Below are positions 1 to 6,956 of a DNA stretch of 13,993 nt, piece after piece. The notes beneath the pieces were generated by a model that was given only the letters and a program-made list of their open reading frames with translations, made no database searches and was not told where the DNA came from. Made by a program: the position numbers and the translations under genes. The DNA is from Clostridiales bacterium (GTDB lineage: Bacteria > Bacillota_A > Clostridia > Peptostreptococcales > Anaerovoracaceae). The stretch spans positions 1 through 13,993 of the forward strand of contig SVCR01000016.1 of the NCBI GenBank assembly GCA_015058265.1. The letters run 5' to 3'. Within the stretch, counting starts at the first letter, position 1. Every line of letters begins with the position of its first letter.

Positions 1-534
1 TCGGCAAGAGAGACTGTAAAACTTCAGCCTTCCCTCGCTCGTCTGTATCCGACCATCGTCCTTGACGACACCGAGCTCTACGAAATGTATATGCGCGGCG
101 AATATACGCCTCTCTCAAGAGAGGAAGCAGTCTCGAGGACCAAAGAAATGTACCGCATCCTGGATGATGCCGGGATCACGATAATGCGAGTCGGGCTCAA
201 GAGCACGGATATCATAGGCGAAGGCGGAGCCATCAACGGCGGCACTTACCATCCTGCCTTCCGTCAGCTCGTCGAGGGCGAGCTCGCGCGCGACAGGATC
301 CGCGAGCTGCTCGATGACTACATAAAAAGCTCCCCCGCAGGGGAGCCTCAAGACTCGAACAATATTTCCGAGTTGACCGTGTATTCCAACAGCCACTGGT
401 TCTCTAATATGATAGGTCACAAGGCCGGCAACAGAAAGTATTTTTCTGAAGCCTACCCGGGACTGAAGATCAGCTATGCTGTCGATGACAGTCTCGGGAA
501 CGGTCAGTTCATTCTCTCGAATACCATGAAATAG
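1..534 (+). CDS. Elp3-like radical SAM protein, C-terminal part (5' end outside window)
   Basis: The frame is open from the first base and ends in TAG, giving 177 residues of a C-terminal region. Early residues read SARETVKLQPSLARLYPT, then an L-x-x-M-Y-x-x-G-x-Y-x-PL-x-x-EAV stretch and GITIMRVGLK. This pattern is typical of the bacterial radical SAM proteins related to the Elp3 catalytic subunit (the short family without an acetyltransferase domain, often found near rnc/smc in Clostridia). The CxxxCxxC cluster motif would lie upstream, so I cannot check catalytic residues. The tail (about residues 118-177) resembles the small C-terminal domain of the family. The gene converges on the alpha-galactosidase gene and overlaps its 3' end by 31 bp. 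A linker near residues 108-118 (KSSPAGEP) is encoded by the DNA of an antisense terminator. The substrate is unknown. Confidence 0.8.
   Translation, partial: SARETVKLQPSLARLYPTIVLDDTELYEMYMRGEYTPLSREEAVSRTKEMYRILDDAGITIMRVGLKSTDIIGEGGAINGGTYHPAFRQLVEGELARDRIRELLDDYIKSSPAGEPQDSNNISELTVYSNSHWFSNMIGHKAGNRKYFSEAYPGLKISYAVDDSLGNGQFILSNTMK
324..346 (-). terminator. Intrinsic terminator for the alpha-galactosidase operon, inside the radical SAM gene
   Basis: Read on the minus strand, a perfect 7-bp GC-rich stem GCTCCCC/GGGGAGC (340-346 and 329-335) with a 4-nt loop is followed at once by TTTTT (324-328). It lies about 158 nt past the alpha-galactosidase stop. On the plus strand the same bases are codons of the radical SAM gene. 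There is no T-run on the plus side, so termination should act in one direction only. Confidence 0.65.
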
Positions 535-2693
535 CTTTGGCCGTCTGTGACAGGATTGTCCAGAGGCAGGCCTGAGTCCATAAGAGCATCCGCAGGATAT
601 ATCCTGCCGGATGTTTTTTCTCTGTATAGAGCTCCACTCGTCAGTCCTCTCGGAACGACATAGAACGAAGCCATATTGCCATGGCATCTTGTGATGACTG
701 CCGTGATCATCGCTACACTTCCGTCTTCCGCCACATGGCTCCATGCATATGCTTCACCATTCTCCGGTCCGGAAAGTCTGTAGTAAAGGCCGTTATTGAC
801 AAGTGACGAATACTCTCTGAAAGTCCTCACCTGACTGCGGATCTCTTCTTTTTCTTCCGCGCTCAGCTTTGCCGGATCCAGCTCATAACCGAACGTGCCG
901 CTCATAGCTACCGCAGCTCTTGTGCTGAGAGGTGTAGTCCTTCCTGTCTGGTGGTTAGGACATGCGGATACATGCGCTCCTACTGCCGATGAAGGATAAC
1001 CGAATGAAGTCCCGTACTGAATGGCCAGTCTGTCCAGAGCGTCTGTATTATCACTGCACCAGATCTGCGGAGTATAGTACAGCATTCCCGCGTCAAATCT
1101 GCCTCCGCCGCCGCTGCATCCTTCAATAAGAAGATCAGGATACTTGTCCGTGAGTCTTCCGAGTATGCTGTACAGCCCGAGCATGTAGTCATACATGACT
1201 TTGCCCTGATCATCCGTGTCATAGGAATAGACATCCGAAATCGATCTGTTGTAATCCCACTTGAGATACTCTATGTGTGCGCTGTCGAGCACACTGCAGA
1301 TAGCATCATATATAAAGTCAGTCACGTCGCGGCGGGAAAGGTCGAGCACCAGCTGATATCTCGCGCGTACCGGATCCTGCCCCGGCAGAGCAAGCGCCCA
1401 ATCCGGATGCATCCTGTACAGCTCACTGTTCTCACTGACCATTTCCGGCTCCATCCAGATACCGAACTTGACTCCCTTTTCGTTGACCTGTTCTGCCAGC
1501 TCTCCGAGAGTCATCCCGAGCTTCTTCTCGTTAGGCATCCAGTCTCCGAGTGCTCTGAGATCATCGTTCCTGTCTCCGAACCAGCCGTCATCCAGGACAA
1601 GCATGTCCATGCCGAGGTCCGCAGCCTGATCAGCCAGAGCAAGGAGAGACTCTCCCGTGAAGTCAAAGTACGAAGCCTCCCAGCTGTTCAATATGACCGG
1701 TCTTCCTCCGTCTCTGTACTTTCCTCTGCAAACATGCCTGCGCAGACATCTGTGGAGAGAGTGAGTGAGTCTTTCGATACCGCTGTCACTGAAAGTCATT
1801 ATCACCTCAGGACCCTGCAGCTCTTCACCCGGCTCGAGCGGATATGAGAATTTCTCACAGGCCAATCCCATCTGCAGTCTCGTCTGCATGAACTGATCCA
1901 TTTCTGCTTCCGCACGGAAACCGCCGCTGTATACGAACTGCATCGCCCAGCATTTTCCGGCAGTCTCAGTCGTATCACGATCAGCCAGGATCAGGAACGG
2001 ATTATACTGATGCGAAGACATGCCCCGTCTGCTGCCTATGACCCTAGCTCCGTGGTATATCGCATCTCTCTGCGGTATGCGCTCCATAGTATGTCTTCCG
2101 TGGAAAGTGATCAGATCGTACTCGCCGCTGACAAAATCCAGGCAAGCCGAAAGCAGCTTCTCCACTTTCACGGTACCGGTCCCGCCATTCCTCAGTATGA
2201 CGCTCCTCGTTATTACATCTATATGCGGAAGGACTCCGTAAAGGAGCTCCGCTTCTACCCCTGTCCTGCGGTCAGCAAGGATTATTCTCAAAGTCGCCGC
2301 ATCATCATCCTCAGTCTCTGAATAGACCGCCGGAAGTCCGTTCAAACCATACTTCCCGCTTACGATCTCGTGAGACTTGTATCTGAGATCACAGCCGAAT
2401 ACACCGCTGCCGTCTCTTATCTCAAGTGCCGGGCTGCGGCTATCGCCGTTGCCCTGTACCGGGAATTCCTGCGGCAGATAATCATATGAATACTCTCTGT
2501 CTGTGCCCGCATCGTAAGGATTACCGGAAAAGCCCCTGTCTCCGTATGTCAGGAGCCAGTCCATGCAGCCGGTGCTTTTTCTTCCATAATACAGATGAAG
2601 CAGGCAGCCATATCTATCCACCTGCATCTGATAAGTAGAGTTGTCAGTATTAATAGTAAAGGTTTTATGCGCACCGTCGTAATTGACTGTCAT
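504..2693 (-). CDS. aga: Alpha-galactosidase, glycoside hydrolase family 36
   Basis: At 729 residues this is the usual length of bacterial GH36 alpha-galactosidases, which release alpha-1,6-linked galactose from melibiose, raffinose and stachyose. An N-terminal beta-sandwich (about 1-320) precedes the TIM barrel. Barrel motifs visible are NSWEA (336-340), LVLDDGWFG (366-373), GIWMEPEM (411-418), LKWDYNR (477-483) with nucleophile Asp480, CSGGGGRFD (526-534) and WCSDNTDALDR (545-555) with acid/base Asp548. Both catalytic aspartates sit where they do in well-studied GH36 enzymes. There is no signal peptide, so it should be cytoplasmic and act on imported oligosaccharides. AGGAGAGG lies just upstream of the ATG. 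The start is 3 nt from the stop of the TSUP permease gene, so the two are surely cotranscribed. No sugar transporter or regulator is present nearby. Confidence 0.95.
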   Translation of the reverse strand: MTVNYDGAHKTFTINTDNSTYQMQVDRYGCLLHLYYGRKSTGCMDWLLTYGDRGFSGNPYDAGTDREYSYDYLPQEFPVQGNGDSRSPALEIRDGSGVFGCDLRYKSHEIVSGKYGLNGLPAVYSETEDDDAATLRIILADRRTGVEAELLYGVLPHIDVITRSVILRNGGTGTVKVEKLLSACLDFVSGEYDLITFHGRHTMERIPQRDAIYHGARVIGSRRGMSSHQYNPFLILADRDTTETAGKCWAMQFVYSGGFRAEAEMDQFMQTRLQMGLACEKFSYPLEPGEELQGPEVIMTFSDSGIERLTHSLHRCLRRHVCRGKYRDGGRPVILNSWEASYFDFTGESLLALADQAADLGMDMLVLDDGWFGDRNDDLRALGDWMPNEKKLGMTLGELAEQVNEKGVKFGIWMEPEMVSENSELYRMHPDWALALPGQDPVRARYQLVLDLSRRDVTDFIYDAICSVLDSAHIEYLKWDYNRSISDVYSYDTDDQGKVMYDYMLGLYSILGRLTDKYPDLLIEGCSGGGGRFDAGMLYYTPQIWCSDNTDALDRLAIQYGTSFGYPSSAVGAHVSACPNHQTGRTTPLSTRAAVAMSGTFGYELDPAKLSAEEKEEIRSQVRTFREYSSLVNNGLYYRLSGPENGEAYAWSHVAEDGSVAMITAVITRCHGNMASFYVVPRGLTSGALYREKTSGRIYPADALMDSGLPLDNPVTDGQSYFMVFERMN
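587..619 (+). terminator. Intrinsic terminator for the radical SAM gene, inside the alpha-galactosidase gene
   Basis: The 5' arm CATCCGCAGGA (587-597), a TATA loop (598-601) and the 3' arm TCCTG-C-CGGATG (602-613) form an 11-bp stem with one bulged C at 607. Six T residues (614-619) follow immediately. It lies 53 nt after the radical SAM stop codon, within antisense codons for about residues 692-702 of alpha-galactosidase. The opposite strand lacks a T-run after the hairpin, so alpha-galactosidase transcripts should read through. Confidence 0.75.
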
Positions 2694-2696
2694 CTG

Positions 2697-3611
2697 TTAC
2701 CTCTCCTGTCTGCGTCTAGGCTTACCGTTCTTATAATCTCTGAAGAACATGACTCCTGTTGCCAGAACCACAACAGATATAATGATAGTCAGGATCCTGA
2801 CATCAAGATTCTTTACCAGGAAGTATGCCACCAGCACGCCCGCAGTACCGCCTATCATCTGGCAGATGGAAGCGAGCATATCGAATCTTCCGGCTTTGAT
2901 GAACTGAGGGCTGCTGCCGTAAGCCATCAGTATAGCCGAAGATCCCATCATGATAGGGAAAGCAGCGGTAACTCCCAGCCCCAGGCCTGTGCAAAGCGCC
3001 ATGCAAGGCGCGTACAGTCCGACACCGATGTTCATGAATATTCCGAGGATGAACTGCACGAGGACAGCTGCGACGAGCTTGATCCCTGTCAGCTTGAGAT
3101 CTTCTCCGGTAAGACCGAACGGTCCGACGGCAAATACTATGAGCGCCATGAGGATGCCCAGTATTATCATACCGATACCCATCATGAGCCTTACACCCTG
3201 GATGTTCAGCTTGGTAACGAGGCTTGCTCCGATCAGCGCGCCTGCTGTAGCAGCGACCACCATCAATGCCAGAGTAAGGCTGTCGATGTCAACGAGCCTT
3301 GAGAACAGGATAGCCTCGATACAAACCGGTATTGTCGCTCCGACGCTCAATGTCCCCGGAATGTCTCCATCCTTGACAGACTTGCCGAATTTGACCGCTG
3401 CGGATGTCGTAGCATATGTGCCGATCCCGAAAACATCAAGGAAATTGGCCGCAACGCCAACGATCGCATTATAAATAACATATTTCTTGCTCTCTGCCCA
3501 CTTTTCTTTTCCTGCTTCTGTCTTGAGTTCAGAAGAGATCTTTCTGATCACCAGGAACAGATTGAGTGCGAGTCCGACAGCTGCGCAGACTCTGAGTACA
3601 GTAATAGCCAT
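2697..3611 (-). CDS. TSUP family (TauE/SafE-type) membrane permease, 304 aa
   Basis: The protein is strongly hydrophobic with about eight membrane segments arranged as two related halves, as in the TauE/SafE (TSUP) family of exporters for sulfite, sulfoacetate and other organic or sulfur anions. Half-signature motifs are FLDVFGIGTYATTSAA near residue 57 and GIFMNIGVGLYAPCMAL near residue 190, followed by PIMMGSSAILM. An extra N-terminal helix (about 5-22) and a charged linker (24-42) precede the first half, so it is longer than the 250-residue members such as the one at 8110-8871. The tail is basic. GGAGG lies about 6 nt upstream of the ATG. It is first gene of a two-gene operon with alpha-galactosidase, spacing 3 nt. 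The substrate cannot be read from the sequence; a role in sugar uptake would be outside what is known for the family. Confidence 0.8.
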   Translation of the reverse strand: MAITVLRVCAAVGLALNLFLVIRKISSELKTEAGKEKWAESKKYVIYNAIVGVAANFLDVFGIGTYATTSAAVKFGKSVKDGDIPGTLSVGATIPVCIEAILFSRLVDIDSLTLALMVVAATAGALIGASLVTKLNIQGVRLMMGIGMIILGILMALIVFAVGPFGLTGEDLKLTGIKLVAAVLVQFILGIFMNIGVGLYAPCMALCTGLGLGVTAAFPIMMGSSAILMAYGSSPQFIKAGRFDMLASICQMIGGTAGVLVAYFLVKNLDVRILTIIISVVVLATGVMFFRDYKNGKPRRRQER

Positions 3612-3654
3612 TATCTACCTCCGAATCATTGATCCAATTCTTTTTCGATTCAGT

Positions 3655-3663
3655 ATTATAACA
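3655..3663 (-). promoter_or_regulatory. Extended -10 promoter of the TSUP-alpha-galactosidase operon
   Basis: On the minus strand these bases read TGTTATAAT, an exact TGnTATAAT extended -10 element. The transcription start should fall near 3648, giving a leader of roughly 37 nt that contains the GGAGG site. The best -35 candidate is a TTGGTG (3681-3686) 20 bp away, which is too far to be convincing; the extended -10 probably compensates. Confidence 0.6.
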
Positions 3664-3668
3664 TATTC

Positions 3669-3705
3669 GCCATCCAATACCACCAATATCTTTTATATAG
3701 ATGGC
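3669..3705. promoter_or_regulatory. Inverted repeat GCCATC...GATGGC between divergent genes
   Basis: GCCATC (3669-3674) and its exact complement GATGGC (3700-3705) flank the -35 zone of the minus-strand promoter and overlap the -35 candidate of the plus-strand gene. This could be an operator or a chance match; six-base arms 25 bp apart are weak evidence. Confidence 0.2.
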
Positions 3706-3721
3706 ATATACGAAATATGAT
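3692..3721 (+). promoter_or_regulatory. Possible promoter of the membrane-protein gene at 3778
   Basis: TTTATA (3692-3697), an 18-bp spacer and TATGAT (3716-3721) match the sigma-70/SigA consensus at four of six and five of six positions. It would start transcription near 3728, about 50 nt before the ATG chosen for the next gene. Confidence 0.35.
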
Positions 3722-3764
3722 ACACTTCAAATGAACGAATCACTTATCATATGTCAGCTGAGAC

Positions 3765-3772
3765 AGAGGTGG
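3765..3772 (+). promoter_or_regulatory. Ribosome binding site deciding the 3778 start
   Basis: AGAGGTGG lies 5 nt before the ATG at 3778. The in-frame ATG at 3751 has no Shine-Dalgarno-like sequence upstream, and using it would put this site inside the coding region. Confidence 0.6.
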
Positions 3773-3777
3773 ACACA

Positions 3778-4569
3778 ATGGCAGGACACGGATCCGGACA
3801 GAAAACAGGAGCAGACAGCCTTACAAGCAAGACTAAGAAGCTGCGCAAAATCGTTGACCGCAGGATCGACGGTTATCTGGAAGGGACTTATGATCCCAAG
3901 GCCGAAGTGAAGAAGCATGGTCTTCGCGGTCTTACCACTGCGCTGGTAGTAGTATCTCTTCTCACAGGCCTGGCCTTCTCAAGTCCGGCGGATATAGTCG
4001 AAGAGCAGACTGCTGCCAATTACAGGCCCGCTCCGGTCGTTATGGATATCGATGATGTCATCAGCGCGCCGGTAGATGATTCCGAGGATGACGCGGATGA
4101 GCAGAAGTCTTCGCGCGGCGGATTCTTTGCCCGCTTCAGGCAGGCGATACTTACGATGCCTCAATCAGTCAGAGTGGTGATAGTATTACCGCTGTGGGTG
4201 GTCGGCACGGCACTGCTTACGGCGATATCTTTCCTATGGAACGTCATATTCGCTTCACCTTTCGGCGCTTTTATCGCGTCCCTCGCCGCAGGCTTTGCTA
4301 TCCTTACCGGACTCTTTACCGCAACTGCCAAAGCTCTCTTTCCTGACATTCCGATCCGCAAGCTTCTCTGCGGCAGGAATCTCATAATACTCGGGATCAC
4401 CGCACTCCTGCTCTCACTGATAGACGCCGCGGCTCCGCTGTACTGGCATCAGTACCCTCTTGCAGCCGCACTAGTCAAGATCGCTGCCGGCGGCACGGTG
4501 ATAGGCATATTGTCAGTACGCGCCAATCGTCTTTATCACAGATTGGTCCCGGCAAGCCTGAGATCCTGA
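3778..4569 (+). CDS. Membrane protein of unknown function, 263 aa
   Basis: I do not recognise this protein. It begins with a polar, basic cytoplasmic-type stretch (1-50; KKLRKIVDRRIDGYLEG at 20-36), then a membrane segment (about 52-69), a 60-residue hydrophilic linker with an acidic patch (DDSEDDADEQ, 100-109), and a C-terminal half with about four more membrane segments (131-155, 157-182, 200-217, 228-247). No catalytic motif stands out. The start at 3778 is chosen for its ribosome binding site; an ATG at 3751 would add nine residues. It appears to be a single-gene unit: a divergent operon lies upstream and a strong terminator 16 nt after the stop. The linker's DDADEQ and SSRGG look flexible. 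The coding frame is supported by length, start signal and terminator rather than by homology. Confidence 0.7.
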   Translation: MAGHGSGQKTGADSLTSKTKKLRKIVDRRIDGYLEGTYDPKAEVKKHGLRGLTTALVVVSLLTGLAFSSPADIVEEQTAANYRPAPVVMDIDDVISAPVDDSEDDADEQKSSRGGFFARFRQAILTMPQSVRVVIVLPLWVVGTALLTAISFLWNVIFASPFGAFIASLAAGFAILTGLFTATAKALFPDIPIRKLLCGRNLIILGITALLLSLIDAAAPLYWHQYPLAAALVKIAAGGTVIGILSVRANRLYHRLVPASLRS

Positions 4570-4585
4570 CGGTTTCAGATAACAG

Positions 4586-4629
4586 CAAGCCGGTATTGGT
4601 TTCAGCAGACCAATACCGGCTTGTTTTTT
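4586..4629 (+). terminator. Strong intrinsic terminator
   Basis: A perfect 15-bp stem (4586-4600 with 4609-4623; 5' arm CAAGCCGGTATTGGT), an 8-nt loop and a run of six T (4624-4629) follow the membrane-protein gene by 16 nt. The other side of the hairpin has no T-run, so it should not stop minus-strand transcripts from the AIM24-family gene efficiently. Confidence 0.93.
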
Positions 4630-4689
4630 GTTTCATGTCGTAAGCCAAGTGCTTACTTCAGTTGTCAGCGCCTGTCACTCACCTGCATA

Positions 4690-5364
4690 TTAATTGCCGG
4701 TATGCGGCATGTATGCGTACAGGCTCATAGCAAGAGCGTTGATCGGCATGGTCTGGAGCCACACTTTGCCCGGACCTGTTACGACTGTATTGAACAGTCC
4801 TTCACCGCCGAGGATGACATTAGCTGCCCCTTTGACCGTCTCAACCTCCATCTTGCATGTCGCTTCCATTGCAGCAACATATCCGCTGTCTATAACCAGC
4901 TGCTCTCCTGCCGCAAGATTCCTCTCCTGAAGAGATCCGTCTATTTCAAGCCATACATATCCGGATCCGGAGAACCTCTGCATCAGAAAGCCTTCGCCGC
5001 CGAAGAATCCGGCTGAAGCCCTGCGCTGCAGGTAAATATCCATATCTACTCCCTGTGTGGAAGCAAGAAATGATGTCTTCTGTGCTATTATCGGGGTCTC
5101 GCCGACATTGATCATCATGATGTCTCCCGGGCTGTGCTTTGCAAGAGTGAGTTCTCCGTCTGCCTCTGCGATATAGTGATTGAGCGCCAGAGATTCACCA
5201 ACGAGCGCTTTCTTGAACATTCCGCCCAGACCGCCTGTCTTGGTCTCCATCCTGATGCCTCTTGACATCCATGCCATCGCACCGCTCTGGCACTTGATCG
5301 ATTCTCCTCTGTTCATATGGAGCGTAAGGACTGTAAAAGGCTGATTCTTTATTTCATATCTCAT
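4690..5364 (-). CDS. AIM24 / TIGR00266 family protein
   Basis: The 224-residue protein has the features of the AIM24 (TIGR00266) family: QSGAMAWMS near residue 26, a glycine-rich GGLGGMFKKALVGES (44-58), GFFGGEGFLMQRFSGSG (119-135), a VIDSGYVAAM segment near 157, and a GEGLF-x-x-x-x-GPGKVWLQTMP close (about 188-207). Family members fold as beta-rich tryptophan-RNA-attenuation-protein-like domains. The eukaryotic namesake is a mitochondrial protein, while the bacterial role is not established. There is no signal peptide or membrane segment. GGGGAGGA sits about 6 nt before the ATG. It is a monocistronic gene between a convergent neighbour and a divergent operon. No intrinsic terminator is visible downstream of its TAA. 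Confidence 0.88.
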   Translation of the reverse strand: MRYEIKNQPFTVLTLHMNRGESIKCQSGAMAWMSRGIRMETKTGGLGGMFKKALVGESLALNHYIAEADGELTLAKHSPGDIMMINVGETPIIAQKTSFLASTQGVDMDIYLQRRASAGFFGGEGFLMQRFSGSGYVWLEIDGSLQERNLAAGEQLVIDSGYVAAMEATCKMEVETVKGAANVILGGEGLFNTVVTGPGKVWLQTMPINALAMSLYAYMPHTGN

Positions 5365-5403
5365 AGTTTTCCTCCCCTATGCTTAATCTGTCATTAATGA
5401 ACA

Positions 5404-5420
5404 CACCGGCGGATCCGGTG
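5404..5420 (-). other. Short leader hairpin upstream of the AIM24-family gene
   Basis: CACCGG and CCGGTG form a 6-bp GC-rich stem around a 5-nt loop, about 40 nt upstream of the ATG. If transcription starts near 5437 the hairpin lies in the 5' leader. There is no T-run after it. Its function, if any, is unknown. Confidence 0.3.
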
Positions 5421-5443
5421 CAGATATACCGTTCTTTCTATAT

Positions 5444-5472
5444 ACAATATCCCCAATTTTGCTGTCCGTCTA
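5444..5472 (-). promoter_or_regulatory. Possible promoter of the AIM24-family gene
   Basis: On the minus strand TAGACG (5467-5472), a 17-bp spacer and TATTGT (5444-5449) each match the SigA consensus at four of six positions. A perfect TATAAT on the same strand at 5499-5504 lacks a convincing -35 and would give a leader of about 125 nt. I cannot choose firmly between the two. The rest of 5365-5618 holds the divergent promoter and two small hairpins listed here and nothing else I recognise. Confidence 0.3.
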
Positions 5473-5528
5473 CTGTTCACAGCGCAAGGTTAACAAATAT
5501 TATACTTTCACAAATGCTCCGGTTATGA

Positions 5529-5537
5529 TGATATAAT
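5529..5537 (+). promoter_or_regulatory. Extended -10 promoter of the tagD-mscS-udk operon
   Basis: TGATATAAT is an exact TGnTATAAT extended -10 element. No good -35 lies 16-18 bp upstream. Transcription should start near 5544, giving a leader of about 75 nt before the tagD-like start. Confidence 0.6.
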
Positions 5538-5549
5538 AGAAGTTACTGA

Positions 5550-5568
5550 GCGCCGGAACTGACGGCGC
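5550..5568 (+). other. Small GC-rich hairpin in the tagD leader
   Basis: GCGCCG (5550-5555) pairs with CGGCGC (5563-5568) around a 7-nt loop, just after the predicted transcription start. It may stabilise the 5' end of the mRNA. No riboswitch class is recognisable. Confidence 0.35.
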
Positions 5569-5618
5569 AGCAAGACATAAAAGCCGATAAACACAAATAT
5601 GGATATAGGAGAATCTTT

Positions 5619-6074
5619 ATGAAAAGAGTCATCACTTACGGAACTTACGACCTGCTTCATTACGGTCACATCAATCTGCTCAAGAGAGCCAAGGCTCTCG
5701 GCGACTATCTTATCGTCGCGATCTCCACTGACGAGTTCAACTGGAATTCCAAGCAGAAGAAATGCTACTTCTCTTACGAGCAGCGCAAAGCTCTCGTTGA
5801 AGCGATCCGCTATGTCGACCTTGTCATCCCTGAAGAGAACTGGGAACAGAAGAGAAACGACATGCACGAGTATCATATCGACACCTTCGTCATCGGTGAC
5901 GACTGGGAAGGTAAATTCGACTTCCTTAAGGATGAAGGCGTTGAGGTCGTATATCTCCCGCGTACTCCGGAGATCAGCAGCAGCCAGATCAAGAAGGACC
6001 TCTACGATGCTAACGCGGTAGACGGCGAATCCAAGACATCTCACGATGAGATAAACACAGATCCGGGAAAATAG
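5619..6074 (+). CDS. tagD: Glycerol-3-phosphate cytidylyltransferase-like protein (TagD/TarD family)
   Basis: The family transfers CMP from CTP to sn-glycerol-3-phosphate, making CDP-glycerol for teichoic acids and other glycerol-phosphate polymers, in the cytoplasm. The nucleotidyltransferase signature is plain: VITYGTYDLLHYGHINLLKRAK at the N-terminus with the HxGH motif at 14-17, a DEFNWNSKQK segment (39-48), VIGDDWEGKFD (91-101), and RTPEISSSQIK (115-125), which corresponds to the RTxGIST motif with Glu in place of Gly. At 151 residues it is about 20 longer than Bacillus TagD because of a charged C-terminal tail (about 131-151). AGGAGA lies 8 nt upstream of the ATG. No other teichoic acid gene is in view. 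A related substrate such as another polyol phosphate cannot be excluded. It heads a four-gene operon. Confidence 0.88.
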   Translation: MKRVITYGTYDLLHYGHINLLKRAKALGDYLIVAISTDEFNWNSKQKKCYFSYEQRKALVEAIRYVDLVIPEENWEQKRNDMHEYHIDTFVIGDDWEGKFDFLKDEGVEVVYLPRTPEISSSQIKKDLYDANAVDGESKTSHDEINTDPGK

Positions 6075-6124
6075 ACCTGGAAGATAAGGATCCAACAAGG
6101 GTATAGAAGGAAAGGAGTCGTCTA

Positions 6125-6955
6125 ATGGAAAACATTCAGACACAGATCAATCATCTGGATACATTTAAAGATCAGCTGATCACATTCGCGACAGCAGCAG
6201 GCTCGAAGATCATCGTTGCCCTGCTCATCTATATCGTCGGAAGGCTCATCATCGGAAAGCTCCTCAAGCTGTTTGACAAGATGGGATCTGTCAGCAAGAT
6301 GGACCCTACCGCGAGAGGATATCTCAGAACTGTTCTCAAGGCAGCTCTTTACATCGTCCTCGTTGTGTCTATCATTGCTGAGCTCGGTGTTCCGATGGCA
6401 TCAGTGATCACAGTCATAGCTTCTGCCGGAGTTGCAGTCGGCCTCGCCCTTCAGGGAGCTCTCGGCAACCTCGCCGGAGGCATAATGCTCCTCATATTCA
6501 GACCTTTCAACAGGGGTGATTACGTATGTGCAGGAGGTGAGGAAGGTGTAGTCAAGAACATATCTCTGTTCTACACAGTTCTCACAACAGTGGACAACAA
6601 GACCGTGTCCATACCTAACGGAGCTATGATGAACTCCAATATCACCAACCTGACAGCTGAGGACATGCGCAGAGTCGACCTGACATTCAACATCGCAGGC
6701 GCAGAACCTATCAAGAAGGTCCAGGCAGCTATCATGAATGTCATCATCAATACTGAAAAAGCGCTTGCGGATCCTGCACCGGATGTTCAGCCTGTCGCAG
6801 GTATTCCGGGAGGCCTCGAATACACAGTCAGAGTATGGGCAAGAACAGAGGACTACTGGGATGTATACTTTGAACTCATGCGCGAGATCCCTACAGCTCT
6901 CGGCCAGAACAACATCTCAGGACCGTCAACTCCGATATCAGTAAGCAGCAAATAA
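6125..6955 (+). CDS. mscS: MscS-type small-conductance mechanosensitive channel
   Basis: The 276-residue protein has the three-helix MscS core: TM1 about 25-45, TM2 about 70-88, and pore helix TM3 about 93-126 with the glycine/alanine-rich ASAGVAVGLALQGALGNLAGG pattern (split at about 100-119), followed by FRPFNRGD. The beta domain follows, with GVVKNISLFYTVLTTVDNK and VSIPNGAMMNSNITN (161-175), then the C-terminal alpha-beta part. Such channels open on membrane tension during hypo-osmotic shock and release small solutes. AAAGGAG lies 7 nt before the ATG. The gap after tagD is 50 bp with no terminator, and the next gene begins one base after its stop. Length is close to the Escherichia coli protein. 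Confidence 0.95.
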   Translation: MENIQTQINHLDTFKDQLITFATAAGSKIIVALLIYIVGRLIIGKLLKLFDKMGSVSKMDPTARGYLRTVLKAALYIVLVVSIIAELGVPMASVITVIASAGVAVGLALQGALGNLAGGIMLLIFRPFNRGDYVCAGGEEGVVKNISLFYTVLTTVDNKTVSIPNGAMMNSNITNLTAEDMRRVDLTFNIAGAEPIKKVQAAIMNVIINTEKALADPAPDVQPVAGIPGGLEYTVRVWARTEDYWDVYFELMREIPTALGQNNISGPSTPISVSSK

Positions 6956-6956
6956 A

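Noticed and set aside
2595..3302. A 235-codon open frame on the plus strand opposite the TSUP and alpha-galactosidase genes
   Set aside because: Its product is rich in His, Ser and Cys with no recognisable domain, it has no ribosome binding site, and it straddles the junction of two well-supported minus-strand genes.
3612..3690. Search for a catabolite-repression (cre) site near the alpha-galactosidase operon promoter
   Set aside because: No sequence there matches the TGWAANCGNTNWCA pattern closely enough; the nearest candidate fails at core positions.
4640..4656. GTAAGC/GCTTAC hairpin considered as a terminator for the AIM24-family gene
   Set aside because: The stem is only 6 bp and is not followed by T residues on the minus strand.
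5391..5400. Perfect 10-bp palindrome TCATTAATGA upstream of the AIM24-family gene
   Set aside because: It is short and AT-rich, likely by chance, and lies inside the probable leader rather than over a promoter element.
5523..6143. A 206-codon open frame on the minus strand opposite tagD
   Set aside because: It is an antisense shadow of a clear cytidylyltransferase gene, covers the operon promoter and gives no family-like motif.
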